NCBI GenBank assembly: GCA_018296165.2
Contig: JACKQL020000006.1
Location: 1-64,000, forward strand
DNA from: Termitomyces sp. T153
Lineage: Eukaryota > Basidiomycota > Agaricomycetes > Agaricales > Lyophyllaceae
Direction: 5' to 3'
Length of the DNA stretch: 64,000 bases
Part shown: piece by piece, positions 1 through 11,300 of the stretch
Layout of the letters: each line of letters starts with the position of its first letter
How positions within the stretch are numbered: the stretch's first letter is position 1
Program-made: the position numbers and the translations under genes
The notes under the pieces: generated by a model
Seen by the model: the letters and a program-made list of their open reading frames with translations, nothing else
The model's database searches: none
What the model was told of the DNA's origin: nothing

Positions 1-420
1 GTTTCCTGAGAAAAAGGTGTCAGAAATATGTTTTTCAATTTCTGACACCTTTTTCTCAAGAAACATGCTAAATTTTGTGTCAGAAAATTTCAATAAATAT
101 ATTAAATATTATCTTAATGTTTTTTCGTAGAATGATAAATTTTTCCGTGTTTTTTCCGAAGAAACAATCCTCAAAATATTTGAAATGTTCTCGATGATTT
201 TCTTGAGAAACACATGATATGTTTTAGCACGTGTTTCTCAAAAAACCTTTGTCCTGTTCTTAGTTTGTATCTCGAGAAATACTCTGTATTCTTCTCAAGA
301 AACACGTGTCGGCATAACGTATGATATTTCTCAAGAAACACGCAATAAAAAAATGTAATAATATTATATAGAAACAATATACAGAAACACGTGTCACGTC
401 GCTCAGCGCGCGACCATCGA
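1..420. repeat. Hairpin-rich palindromic repeat (left copy)
   Basis: Positions 1-66 form one long near-perfect hairpin: about 27 bp, TTTCTGACACC followed by TTTTTCTCAAG in one arm and its complement in the other, around a loop of about 10 nt. From 190 to 400 there are several further short palindromes built on TTTCTCAAGAAACACGTG. No protein is coded. The layout resembles a non-autonomous foldback or MITE-like element, but no terminal target duplication could be set. The same array lies at 30180-30576. Confidence 0.75.
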
Positions 421-649
421 TTCGCTCATCAAGACGCTTAATACGTACTACTGAGTCGGTAACATAGTGTACAAAATTATAGACTCCCAACAAACTCCAA
501 GAAACAGATGAACAACAGCTGAAGTCAAGAAAAATGAGGGCTAAATCAGCAGGACAGACAGGGCATTGACTTGAAAGGAAAATCACCAAAATCAATCTGA
601 TCTACAAGCCTCTCGAATTCAAATTCGCCGGCCGTGGACAGCGTGCGGA

Positions 650-1032
650 ATGCTATACAGTTGGTAACGAGCAGATCGAGATTTTGTGCGGCCCAAGCGC
701 TGCGCAACTACCTGGGACAGTGTCATTGTGCATGTCTGGTTGACTCTTGATTGGTTGGATGGCGTCGTCGAGGGGGGTTCGTCAACAACAATGAGTTCCT
801 GTGTCTGGTTGAGGATTGGTTGGTCGTCGTTGCGCTCCAGTTTGACGACACAAGACAGAGACTCGCGCGCCTGAAGCTTGTTAATTCTGTGTAGTCATAG
901 AAAAATCTCAACACTGACCTGTGACAGATGGATGGAAATGGTGGACCCTATGCAGATGTTATCATACAGGATCTCAAAATTAGGCATCGTGGTCAGCTCT
1001 GTGCTGGTGTATTTGAGCTGAAAGATTGGCAT
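650..1032 (-). pseudogene. Small unknown gene, IR1 left copy
   Basis: Minus-strand copy of the small gene described at 29563. The start codon at 1032, first exon and both introns of the 5' half are recognisable. In this copy the donor of a later intron has changed from gtaagt to tcaagt, and a 19-nt stretch is kept that the right copy has lost. The product is not recognised. It reads away from the MIC60 fragment, so the two are divergent. Confidence 0.45.
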
Positions 1033-1095
1033 TGTGATGGGGTTATGAGAAAGAATGTGCGTGCATTTGTGATCGTTTGGCTACCCTAATTCTAG

Positions 1096-1713
1096 AGAGG
1101 CACCCAAACCTTCGGAATCTGTTCCTCTTCCTTTGATTGTACTGGGCGTCTCATCGATTGGTGTATCTGAACCCATAATTGCCCAACTCGCAAGTACTAT
1201 CGATAATCTCGCCTCCTTCGTCAACGCCAATCCCGCGGCCACCTCAAAAGTGGCGGATGTTCTCGAATCTGCGAAGACAGACCTGACTGCACTTGCAGAT
1301 TGTATTGAGAAGGCTAAGGAGTAGGAGAGAATTGGCTTGGAATCAAAATTGGATGAACAAGCGCGAGAATATACACAGAAGCTTTTGGAACTTGAGATGG
1401 AGGCTCAGGATAAGCTGGATAACCAAGAAGATGATTTTAGGAAATTCTTTGACCAGGAGAGGCAGAAACTCATCCAATCTTATCACGAGAAATTGCATAA
1501 CCAGTTGCAGACTCAGACTGAACTGATCAACGAGCGGTAAGTTCCTTTCTCTGTTCATGCAGTTTCCTTGGCTCTGACTCTATCTTAGTCAGTCATTGCT
1601 CAAAGTGTTGAGCTTCAGCACTGATGGATCCGGGACATCAAAGTAAGGGTTGAACAAGAGCGAGGCGGACGCCTTGGCAAGCTCGAAGAACTTGCTTCAC
1701 ATCTCAAGCGTCT
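1096..1713 (+). pseudogene. MIC60: MIC60 (mitofilin) middle fragment, IR1 left copy
   Basis: This is a duplicated piece of the MICOS subunit MIC60, an inner-mitochondrial-membrane protein of crista junctions. Exon 1096-1536 codes the coiled-coil region (for example KLLELEMEAQDKLDNQEDD). An intron follows with gtaagt at 1537 and its acceptor ends at 1588. The next exon is cut at 1713 by the end of the repeat arm. Two lesions are visible: an in-frame TAG at 1323-1325, shared with the right copy, and a 10-nt deletion just after the acceptor, private to this copy, which shifts the frame. The N-terminal presequence and membrane helix are absent. It cannot make a working MIC60. Confidence 0.88.
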
Positions 1714-1716
1714 TTG

Positions 1717-4348
1717 ACTCTTCCCCAGATCCCCCTGAGAATCGTGCAAAGGTCAGGCACCTGACCAACATTAAGGGAAAAGAGAGTCAATGATACCCAC
1801 CGCGAGCCTAGGTACATTCTCCAAGCGTAATGCAGAATGAACATCTGATTGTTCCCCGACAGCCCGTTCCATGAAGATCTCGTAGCAAGTGAGCCTGGGC
1901 CCTCGAAAAGGGTATTGATCAAAATGTATGGTCATAGATCTAGTCAGCGACCTCGTCTTAGCCCATCTCTACACAACACAGAACCTTACACATCACAGGC
2001 AACTCTTGTAGAACCACGTCATCAAATGCAAGGGCTGAGTCCTCTACAAAAGGTCGTTTCTGATTTGCCCCCTCAACAACACCACCATCTTGGAGTTCAG
2101 CAGAGCAGGGCCCCCTTATTGCTTAAAGAGCCCAACGTTTCGGCGACACCTGTGTCTTTTGTTCAGGTTCCCAGTGCAGGCGCAAGTACAAAGACTGTTT
2201 CTATTTCTCCACGGCATAGGCCAAGGCTAGAAAAACGGCACAGGGATCTAGAAATCCGCCTGATTTGATTGTTATTGCGTCACCACCAGATCCTCCAGAT
2301 CGTAACACCAGGTCAACGTCTCGATCCGTAGAGCTATCTGAGCTCTTGCGCCCGAAACCACAACCGAAAAAGGGAACGGTATTTGAACATCATGGTACCA
2401 CTTTACCATCATTGAAAGAATCAGTGACTGAGAACTATCAGCAACCCGTAGAACCTATGGAAATACATCCGGATCCTATGAGAGAAACATTGGATGAAGA
2501 GCAGGACGTCGAGGACCTGTTGGTAAACATCAGTGGACGATCACAAGCAATCGAAGACTCATTGCAGACTCGTACAGAGGATTATCCTTCAGTTTGGAAT
2601 GCAAGAGATGGTAGTGCTAGTCAACCCAGGTATCTGGAATCTGATGACGCACAAACGGACGATAGGCTACGTCAAACTCAGATTCAGGCTAAGATACACA
2701 TGCCTCGACAAGAGCTCGATGTTGGGCCAGATGAGATGTTGCGACGCTTTCGAGAAGCTTCCACTATCCAACTTACACCTTTTTCTCCCGCACGTGCTGA
2801 TCCTATGACTACGAGACATAGACACAGCACACCCGTTGTGTACAGTCAAGGTGTATTCAGTGGAATATCTCTGACAGAACAACAACCACGTACCCCTGCA
2901 GCGAACTCTCAATCCCAGTTCTGGCGAGGGTCGACATCGAGCGAAGAGTCTTTCCCAATCACGGGGACAAAAGCAAGTGCTGCCAAGAAGATTATAATGA
3001 TGATGATGATGATCCGTTTTTATTTATCTTAAAGGCCTATTTTACACATGACCTTCGTGTCCTAAGCCCTGCAGTATGTAATGGGGGTGGTAATTATGGA
3101 CACTCCGACTAGTTCTCCGGCCCGATCCCTTTTCAGCTGATGCCAGTTACGTCTCATAGCCACTTTACTACAATTTGACTTTGTCGGAGTTCATACTACT
3201 TCCCACACCTAAGTCCCACCGACTATCTGCCGCTAACGTGCCCTCCCAATTTCTAAACCCAGCTGTACTCGGCAATGCTTGGTCGGAGTTGAGGATGTAG
3301 GGTGTGAACCCGATCGGCCCGCTCAAGCCTTCCTCGTATCAACCCACGACCCAAGGGTGGTCACGACTCCATCCTTCCCCACGCCCAGACGCTACTTTCG
3401 GAAGATGGTCCCGAGGGTTTAATCCCGCAACGGAATAGCCCAGTGTACCACTAGTGACAGACATACCGCACCATTTCAGCTAGGCACCCGATCAAACCGG
3501 CAGCTTGGCTTTTAACCACACCAGACCACCCGACGGACCACACAGTACTTCGGCAGCCTGATCGACTATTGACTCCTATCCTCACGCCTACCCGTGCCAC
3601 GACCCACTTGGTCAGCGAAGGCCTAGACCCTCTCCCAAATCCGTCGCACCGGGGAAACTTCTCTTTTTCTAATCCGTCACGAGCGTGGTGGTCACATTGC
3701 CTCATTGAACCACGTGCTGATTGCTCGGTCCTGGTCGGCCTGCACTACAAAGCCTGGCTAGTCAAGCACGTGCGGGCGGAGGCTTCCCGGCGGCGTTCAA
3801 ATAACCCATGTGGTGTCTAAGGTGTTTTCCACACAGGCGCACTCAGCCAGAGTCGAAACCCCGACCTTGCACTCGCAAGTCAGGTGACCTGCTTTGGGAC
3901 ACGCTGGTGCCAGCTGAGCCAACGTGCCCCTAAGAAGATTATAGAAACGGAGGAGAAACGCACACCGTATAGACCACACGTTGGGACTAGGGCAGCGCTT
4001 CTGACAGAAGACTAGCATGCGACCCGCGATTCGCAAACCTGAAACTACCTTGCAACAATAGAGATTAGGTTCTCTGGCGGCAGCGAATCACATTCCATAA
4101 CTGAAGATCACGAAAGAAGGCTGTCTCCTTGAAGCTCTTCGAATTTCTTGCGAGCCATTCGTATGTTCAACTTCATTGCAGCCGTTTCTGAAGGACGAGA
4201 AGTTTGATTGTTGAATGTCGCTGAAGAGTATGAACTCCTTACCTATCGTAGATTCGTGCACAATGACCAGGACATAGGTAATCAAAAAGCGAAAGTGGAA
4301 CAACAAGAACTCAAAAGGGCGCAACTACAACGACACCCGGTCAACTGA
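1717..4348 (+). pseudogene. Decayed unknown gene split by a SINE
   Basis: A long low-complexity, Ser/Pro/Gln-rich reading frame starts around 1717 with several frame breaks, runs well from 2265 to 2996, and stops in the tail of the SINE. Across the SINE it resumes in the matching frame at 3944 (ETEEKRTPYRPHVG) and continues to a stop at 4346-4348. The last part is rich in charged residues and may form a coiled coil. After the SINE the same frame carries TAG at 4013 and TGA at 4040, 4130 and 4205; all four can come from single C-to-T changes of CAG or CGA. A one-base frame break lies near 2240. The family is not recognised and the 5' end is lost at the IR1 boundary. Confidence 0.6.
2997..3931 (-). 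mobile_element. tRNA-derived SINE, about 935 bp
   Basis: On the minus strand the element opens at 3931 with a tRNA-like head. A box A match (TGGCTCAGCTGG) lies at 3910-3921, and a box B-like GGTTTCGACTCT lies in 3849-3862. It ends with a short (ATC)n tail at 2997-3015. Identical 12-bp copies of AAGAAGATTATA lie at 2985-2996 and 3932-3943 and are the target-site duplication. Head, tail and target duplication together fit a pol III-transcribed SINE mobilised by a LINE. It is long for a SINE, its body has no obvious coding sequence, and it is rich in CpG, so it may be fairly recent. No source tRNA was identified. Confidence 0.8.
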
Positions 4349-4393
4349 CAGTCATCTACCAATGACATAGGACAGGCATCCAGCTCCTTCAAA

Positions 4394-4903
4394 ATGACCA
4401 TAGACACCGAATTTGAAGAAGGTCGCGACTTGACTCACGATGAAATCTGGGACGATTCGGCCCTCATCGACGCGTGGGACGCTGCAACAGAGGAGTACGA
4501 AGCATATCACGGTCCCGACCAGGGTTGGAAAAAGGAAGCAATCCATAAATCGCCTTTGTGAGTCTCTTAATCCTCGATTTTATTGTTAATTCTGAGCATC
4601 CGCGTTAGGTGGTATAATACTCCCAAAGTTAAAGACAGTCACGCCAGCTCGAATGGCAAAATATCCATACCCGAGTCAGATGAACAGGAAAATTCGCAAC
4701 CCTTGGACTTTGATACGTTTATGCCTTCACACAACCCAGCTTTAGACGTATTTGGGCCGGAAAATGCTCCACAGTTTCTTCTTGGCGCGTCAAGACCCAC
4801 AGAAGATGAAGTGCAACAAGGTGAGGAGGATTCAATTGATGAAGATGGGGGAGCGGAGGAAGAGGAAGAGAAAGAGAACGTTTTTGTCCCGACACAGCGA
4901 TAA
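4394..4903 (+). CDS. SMN-like (survival motor neuron) protein
   Basis: Two exons, 4394-4557 and 4609-4903, joined across a 51-nt intron (gtgagt to gttag), give about 152 residues. The N-terminal part, around residues 13-35, contains LTHDEIWDDSALIDAWDAA, the Gemin2-binding helix typical of SMN and fission-yeast Smn1. The middle is variable and the C-terminus is acidic (EEEEEKENVFVPTQR). SMN proteins scaffold assembly of Sm rings on spliceosomal snRNAs. The usual C-terminal YG box, needed for oligomerisation, is not seen before the stop. It may be missing, or lie in a downstream exon I could not place. The frame is intact and starts 46 bp after the decayed gene upstream. Confidence 0.8.
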
Positions 4904-5158
4904 CTCTTTTGCCGTAGTGCGTTTCCTTTCCGTGATTCAAGCAATTACTCAAAAAATCCTGTAACTAGGCCTCTCGTTGATGTAAGTAATGTGAGTTCGT
5001 CCAATCTTGTCCATTCTGCCTAGTAGTGTCCACACGAAAGCTCTTGATCAGCAACTGATTACAAACTATATGAAGTACAATAGATGTAGAGCGATTAGAG
5101 CGCGATCTCGACATCTAGTCTTGCCAAATATGAGTATATGTCGGGCGACATGCGATAC

Positions 5159-6004
5159 TTAAGAATGCCCGCAAAGATCATCAATGACCTTGACTTGCGT
5201 CGAAGGGCAGTAAGCGTCTAGGCACACATCAGTTCTTCCTTCTCCAGTGGCAAACACTGTACTGACCATCTGGCGTGTTGCATCAGGAATCACAGAAGAT
5301 TTGACTTTTTGATGGACTCCAGCGAGTGCTTCCATCGTCAAAGGGAGATAAGCCTGCAAATTCCTTTGCAATGCTTCGTGGAGGTCTTTGAATTCTTCCG
5401 CCCGACGTGTAATTTTAGCGACATCGCCGCTTAGAGGAATGAGTTCAGTGGACTCCATGATCTGAAAGAAAGAATCATTTAAGTCAACCGGAATTGCAAT
5501 AGACTTGTGCCTACATCGATCGCAACCTCTGGTTTTCCTGTGGCAATCTGGTCTTTGGCCTCACGGATACGAAGCAGCCGAACCACAGCCTCCCTATCCT
5601 TCCCAGCGGCCCTATTCATCCTCTCATAGTGCCGGATGATATCAACGGCGGTCTGTTCGAGCGCCCGATCCTTCTCCTCGGGGCTAGGTCTGGATATAGT
5701 ATTGCTCAATGCCTGAGCAAGGCAAGCGACCACTGTTGAATAGTCGCCAGCAAGATTATATAGCTTGATCGCCTCTGTGATTCTGTCATTCTCTTCTGAA
5801 TGTTTCGCCGCCCGAACAAGGATCTGTTCATTGAACTGCTTGCTATCTTTCAGCTGAAGCAAGCTCGCCCCTTGTTCTATGGCACCACTCTGAGAAAAAA
5901 AAAAAGAAAAACAGGAATAGTCAAAAGATGCAACGTCCCGCCATCTGAATAAGACTCACGAAGCGTGTCCCGTCAGTTCTATATCCGCCAACTAGTTCCT
6001 CCCA
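5159..6004 (-). pseudogene. NIC96: Nic96/Nup93 nucleoporin, 3' fragment
   Basis: Three exons on the minus strand: about 6004-5960 (ELVGGYRTDGTRF), 5875-5515 (starting SGAIEQGASLLQLKDSKQF) and 5461-5159 (IMESTELIPLSGDVAKITRR to the stop). They join in frame through introns of 84 and 53 nt. This is the C-terminal end of the alpha-helical Nic96 domain of the inner-ring scaffold nucleoporin. Nic96 is normally above 800 residues, and only about 235 remain. The 5' cut falls exactly at the edge of inner repeat IR2. The remaining exons show no stops or frameshifts, which is unlike the genes around it and suggests a recent truncation. An outward-facing TATA-like box lies just upstream. Confidence 0.85.
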
Positions 6005-6375
6005 ACCTTAAATACGACAGAGCAATGGGGTCTTTTGAAGAATTAGAACTTGGTATATTATCCCAGAGCTCAGACAATCATAAGAGTGAGTGAGTTTGGG
6101 TGAACCCAGGTGTCATGAGTAAGGGATAAAGCTTGGGTGAACCCAGAGCTCATCAATGGTGGTATTCGACACACAGAAGAGACTGTCTTGTTCCCAAGGC
6201 ACCTTACAGGTGTACATCAAGCCCCATGCCTTGAAAGTCACTCAGCAAAGGAGGAAATTTGAGAGTTGGGGTTCCCAAACCCAAAACTTGAGAGGGAGTG
6301 TGAGTGAGTTTGGATGTACCCAGTACTCGTGAGGGAAGGATAGAGCTTGGGGGAACCGAGTTCAACTCCAGTCCT
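6005..6375. repeat. Inner inverted repeat IR2, left arm
   Basis: This matches the reverse complement of 23984-24354 at about 95% or better by eye. The arm contains several copies of the GGGTGAACCC motif. Its outer edge carries TATTTAAG on the minus strand at 6014-6007, pointing into the Nic96 fragment. The right partner faces gene H in the same way, so the arm is probably a duplicated promoter region and not a transposon end. Confidence 0.9.
6007..6014 (-). promoter_or_regulatory. TATA-like box facing the Nic96 fragment
   Basis: TATTTAAG on the minus strand at the edge of IR2, in the same position and orientation as the box ahead of gene H at 24345-24352. It is inferred that the duplicated promoter could drive the Nic96 remnant. 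No transcript evidence is available from the sequence. Confidence 0.4.
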
Positions 6376-7010
6376 ACTTCGATGGAGTTTGATGATTATG
6401 TAATTCACCCATGGAAAACACGATGAGTGTTGAGCGAGTGGGTGTGATCTGTGAGCAATATATTGGAAAAATAGATCTTTGAGGTAGCATCATGGTGATA
6501 CAGACGCCTTAGTCCATCAAGGCTACGCCATAGATAAATCCTTAAGATCACTCAGCACAACAGGAGTTTGAGTTGAGCCAAGAACTAGAACCAAGTGATC
6601 ACAAGTTTGGGTTGGACCCAGAACTTCACAGGCAGTGGTAGAGTTTGGATGAACTCAGAAGTGATACAGAATTCAACGAGCTTGGGTGAACCCAGAACTC
6701 GTGAGGGAGGGACAGAGCTTGGGTGAACCCAGAGCTCATGGTCGTTTTCAACAAGTCAAAGTCCAACTTGACTGGTGTTTGATTCTTACATAACCCATCA
6801 TGGGAACGCGATCAGAAATAAGTGGAATCATAGATAAGATTATTAAGATTATATTTGAGCGCGTCGAGCGACAAAGACTACATTTTTGTAGGGACAACAG
6901 TCGAGTATCAGAAATGATAAATTTGAACAAAATTGATTTATTTGAGAGCCAAACTATAATAGTAATGAGTTATGTAACTGACAGACTGTAAGTGCAAACA
7001 AGACTACTAT
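6376..7010. repeat. Motif array and first copy of 310-bp repeat R
   Basis: No gene is present here. Copies of GAGCTTGGGTGAACCCAG-type units lie around 6600, 6640, 6678 and 6716. The block 6676-7000 recurs as a direct repeat at 15362-15680, so the two copies bracket orphan genes A to C. Related copies lie at 16.8-17.5 kb. Confidence 0.75.
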
Positions 7011-7043
7011 CATCCGCCGGACTACATGTATCAATCATATCAA

Positions 7044-8329
7044 CTAGCTCTGCAAGTGAGGTAAGTTAAGGACTGGGTGAGGGTCCAACTTGGTTTGCAA
7101 TCCAGGAACCAGAGTCTCAAACCACACCTTGTTGTAGAAGTTTGCAGGAAGCTTTGCAGGAATGTCACTGTAAAGACGTGTAGTCTCTTTGTGTTCACTG
7201 ATTTGACAGATACGAGGAGCACTACCAGGGAGTTGATTTCCAAGGATGTTAGTGGTAGGATGACTTCGGTCTATGTAGCAAAGCAGTCTGGTAATGTGTG
7301 GATCGCGCCAAGTTTGAATTTTGACTTGATATTCTCCACCATCAGACTCATCTGAACTCTGGCCATCCACTCCTAGAAATCTAACCATGAGAAGCATCTC
7401 GTTCCAAGCCGGATTATTATCATATTCAACTTGGTCTTGACAATGACCGCTCCTCACGAGGTATAGCTTGAATGTCCTAGTTAGCCAATGAAAAGATGGA
7501 GAAAGGATACACATACTTGTTTCTGTCTCATCCTAACTTGCTTACGGTGACTCATAGCTTGAAACTCGGCTGTCATGCATACAAGAACGTCCTCCGGCTG
7601 TTCATTGGCCCTTGGACAGGCCTTTGCACAAGCCTTCTGAAGAGTGTCAAGATGATTGAGGAAATGTTGCACAACTATGTCTGTAGACAGGTCCTTCTCA
7701 GGATACTTCTGTGTCACCATGTCAGCAAATTGCCAAGCAAGTGAGACACTCCATATATTCTCAGGAGCCTCAATATAAATCTGTGGGTGCTGGAGGTTTG
7801 GTCCAGGAGCATCGTCATCGAAACAAAAATTGAACACGTCCCAGGGCGTGGCCAGTAGCTCTGGTCTTTCTGAGACAATATTCGGGAATTCCCTATCCTT
7901 CTTCGTTCCAAGGAGGGATCACATCTCTTTCCGGACAACGCGCATGGTATTGTTGTGCTGTTCAGTTCATACTTCTCAGCCTTGCGGTACTTTGAAAGGG
8001 AATGTCCGCTGCACCAATGCTTTTCTACGTCCGGGCTCACCAAAACGCTGCGCGGTTACATCAAAATCGCTGCGTAAGGCCAAGATTTCATCCTTTAGTC
8101 TTCTAAGAGTAGGTCCGATGTCATCACTGTCATAGACAACGCCGTCGTCGTTGTCTTCGTTGTCTTCGTCGTTGTCTTCTTCGTCTTCGACGTCACTGCC
8201 ACCGCCGTTATCACTAGCAGCCCCACCTCGGAGTCTCCTAGCGAAAGGGACAGACGGCTGAGTTGCGTCATTTGAAGAAGTGCTCTTGCCATCCTCTCTG
8301 GTCTCTCGAAGTCTTGAACTCTTTGCCAT
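7044..8329 (-). pseudogene. Orphan gene C (basidiomycete-restricted family)
   Basis: It starts with MAKSSRLRETREDGK at 8329. A Ser-rich region and a strongly acidic run (DVEDEEDNDEDNEDNDDG) follow. A conserved-looking block then reads VSERPELLATPWDVFNFCFD, and a C-terminal part contains VDGQSSDESDGGEYQV and ends at 7044. At least one intron is present near 7500. The frame linking the first and second blocks holds three TGA codons (7976-7978, 7967-7969, 7919-7921), each explained by CGA to TGA. I recall similar proteins as a lineage-specific family of mushroom genomes without known function. It begins 18 bp after the stop of gene B and may have been co-transcribed or simply tightly packed with it. 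Confidence 0.65.
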
Positions 8330-8347
8330 TCGAGGAGTGGTAGATGA

Positions 8348-11300
8348 TCAAAAAGAGTTGTGAAGGCGAGCAGAAGGGGTGAGAACCAGTTCTTCATTAA
8401 TCTTGGGCAACAAAGTGGGCTGGTAATTCAATTGACCAGTTCTAGGAAGCCTGTCCATCCATACGAAATCATCACAGTTGCGTTGCTTGGACTTTTTCAA
8501 AGGAGTCACAATTGTAGGTGGCAAGCAAACACTCTCAGAACAAGGACCAGGTGACATGTGGGACAGCATTGAAAACTTCCGAGAGGTCTGTGATTGCTGC
8601 GCTTGCCAAGCGGGACTCAAGCAAATCATTTGGTTTTGAAGCAGTAGATGGTCATCAGGAACCTCGCTTAAAATGTGAGGTGAACGCATTGAATCATTGG
8701 CAAGAGAAGTTCCCGCAGTCCCACAAGTACAGGAGGCAACTGATTGAGACAATGCACATGATCTGAATGGCAAAGAATGGGGTCTCATTCCGAACAGCTT
8801 GAGAAAAGAACAAGTCAAATATTTGATAATCAAAGATAGTATGAATTTACTCGGTAGTCGACTGGCATTGATGGGTTGGGCAAATTTTCTTTCTGTTTTC
8901 CAGTGCAATAAGGTCTTCCATCAGCAAAGTCGGAGACGGTTTGTTGCTGCCCTTTGTAACAAGCAGGCCTCGAGTTGGTGGTACTGGGGATGTCATCTAC
9001 ATTGATAATCATTTGGTCGCTGTCATCTTCAGATTCCATGTCAGGTTCATATCCATTTTGGTCTGCAACATCGAGTACGACATCCTCATCTGAAGGATGC
9101 TCAGCAGCGGAGGGCTCAGCTTGTGTTGTTTCATTCGATTGTGCTGGATGCGTGGATACCTTCCCTTCCAAAGCATCCAAAGCAGAAATCCTCTGTTTAA
9201 GCTTGGTCACAGCGTCTTCATGAGTACTCTTTTCCTGCAACAGAGGTAATGGAAACCCGAGGAAGTGAAAAAAAATGAAAGACATACAACTCTGAGCTTG
9301 CCAATCAACTTTTGCGCTTGATCAAATTGTAAACGTGCCTCTTGCATCTGTTTCAGTGCTTGATCACATTGAACTTGAAGATTATCTCGTTTGATTTGTG
9401 TAGCTCGGTGTGCCTCTTGAAGAGCTGACAATTGATCCTGAAGCGCCTAACATTGAAAAATAAGTAAGAACAAAAGAAAGCAGGAAGTGACCAACTGATG
9501 CCTCTGTTGCAGACCACGTACTGGTATCTGACTTTACAGACTCCAAAGCTGCCAGCTTAACCTGAGAAAAAGGGTGTTTTAGTTGACTGGAATGACAAGA
9601 AATGGTATGCCAGAGGATTACTGCATTCTCTTGAACCTTCTTCCGTTCAGTCGATAATTCCTCCTGGTGTCAACTCAGAGTGTTTTGATGGGTGTTCTGA
9701 AGACTCGTCAATTGGCTCTGAAGATCTTGAATAGCGGCCTAACAACGAGGAATCAACGGAGAAGAGAAAAACGCATGAATCAGTTACTGACAGAAGCCTT
9801 TGCAGACTGCATGCTCATTTCTGATTGTACGTCTTTCGACGCTGCTAACTCAGCCTGACGAAGGTGTCAGAGCAAAAATGATGAGAAGTTGATGGGCAAA
9901 CACTTACTGTGTTCTGTTGGAGAAGCCCCTCTTTAACAGATATTTGAATTTCCAGGATCTGTTGCTCTTCCTCGGCCATCTGCAATTGACTCTGAAGTCT
10001 TTGAATCATCACCTAAGTATTGGATAGTAAGCAGAGAGTAAAAGCAGACAAAGAATGACCGGAGCAAAAGGAGGTGATGAATAGTGACCCACTGTTGACT
10101 CTTCAGACTGGGCTTCCAACTTTGCCTGAAAGTCAGATATGACAATTTTGGTGGCATCCAGCTCAGCCTGAGAAATTGTTTGCAGTTAGAATGATAATTC
10201 ATTCATTGATCTTGATAAGCACTCACAATTTTCTCGTTGACTTGTTTCTGGTCTGCAGCCATACACTCTCGAAGACTCTTTCACTCTCTTTTGACTGACC
10301 CCAGTTGTTCCAAGGTATTTTGATGAGTTTCCTGGAGGGTTGACAATTGAATCTTCAGATGTCCAATGGTAGCAACAAGAATCTCTTTATTATTCGTAGT
10401 GTTGTTGAGATTGCCCTTGATTTGTTTCAAATCCAATCGAAGCCTATTGCACTCTCCTTGCGATAGTAGTAGCTGTTGCTCGCTGCTTTCCATCTGGTCC
10501 TAAAGAGACTCGATACATTTTTAAAAGGGTAGAAGCATGAGTATTACAACCCACCTGATATTCCTCTAACAACGCTGCTTCAGCATCCCTTTGGCATTGC
10601 TGCTTGGCTTGAAGGACGGTCAGTTGCTTTGAAGAAGAGTCGCACTCGGTGGTGAAAGTCTGCGCCAGAATAGTCATTGCTACTAGGGCTCTTTGCGCGT
10701 GAAATCTAATGTTTTTCTCCTTGGCGATCTCATTGTGATGGTGATGATCAGCGTAAGCTTGAAGCCGCGCAACTTGTTCTGCACTGTCTTCCAATTCTAT
10801 CGTCTTGCGTTGCAAGTCAGAGCATTGAGTGTTGAGGGTGTGCTCAAGTTCAGTGTTGGTACTTTCGATCTAGGTGTGGATGGTGTCATGGGTATTCTGA
10901 CAGATTTATGCAAGAATGACATACATCGGCAAGACGTTTCTGTGTTTCATTCGATTCGGCTATCTTCTCGGCAAGCTAGCAAGTCAATCAGTATGGATTC
11001 TTCAACAACTTGCGCAGAGCTCACCCGCTGCTCCAGAGAGAGAATCTGGAGCTTCGGCAAAGCAGTGTCGTTGTCATCTTGACTTGAGTTCTTGTCCAAG
11101 CCCTACAAGAGACAAGTCAAACAAGGATGGCTGGATGAACGAGCGACCTACTGTATATAGAACTAGTTCATGGCAGCTGGTCGATTCTTCATTTCCTCGT
11201 CGACGTTTCTTGGAAGGAGCATCATTGACATGACCAACCTCTTCTTTGTTTTGCTTGTTGACCATCATTATAATATGTTTGGGTAACAGGGAATGTTTAT

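Larger units (their letters stand above)
1..1713. repeat. Outer inverted repeat IR1, left arm
   Basis: This stretch matches the reverse complement of 28872-30576 along its whole length, with scattered substitutions and a few small indels. It contains, from the left, a hairpin-rich repeat, a small unknown gene on the minus strand, and a MIC60 fragment on the plus strand. The match stops in the middle of a MIC60 exon at 1713 and the sequence beyond is unrelated. The left end of the window is still inside the match, so the arm may continue outside. The arms differ at a few percent of positions by eye, so this is a real duplication, not a copy made by assembly. Confidence 0.93.

Noticed and set aside
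3840..3931. A functional tRNA gene on the minus strand
   Set aside because: Boxes A and B are present, but the arms do not fold into a good cloverleaf, box B has an extra base, and the target duplication and tail mark it as the head of a SINE.
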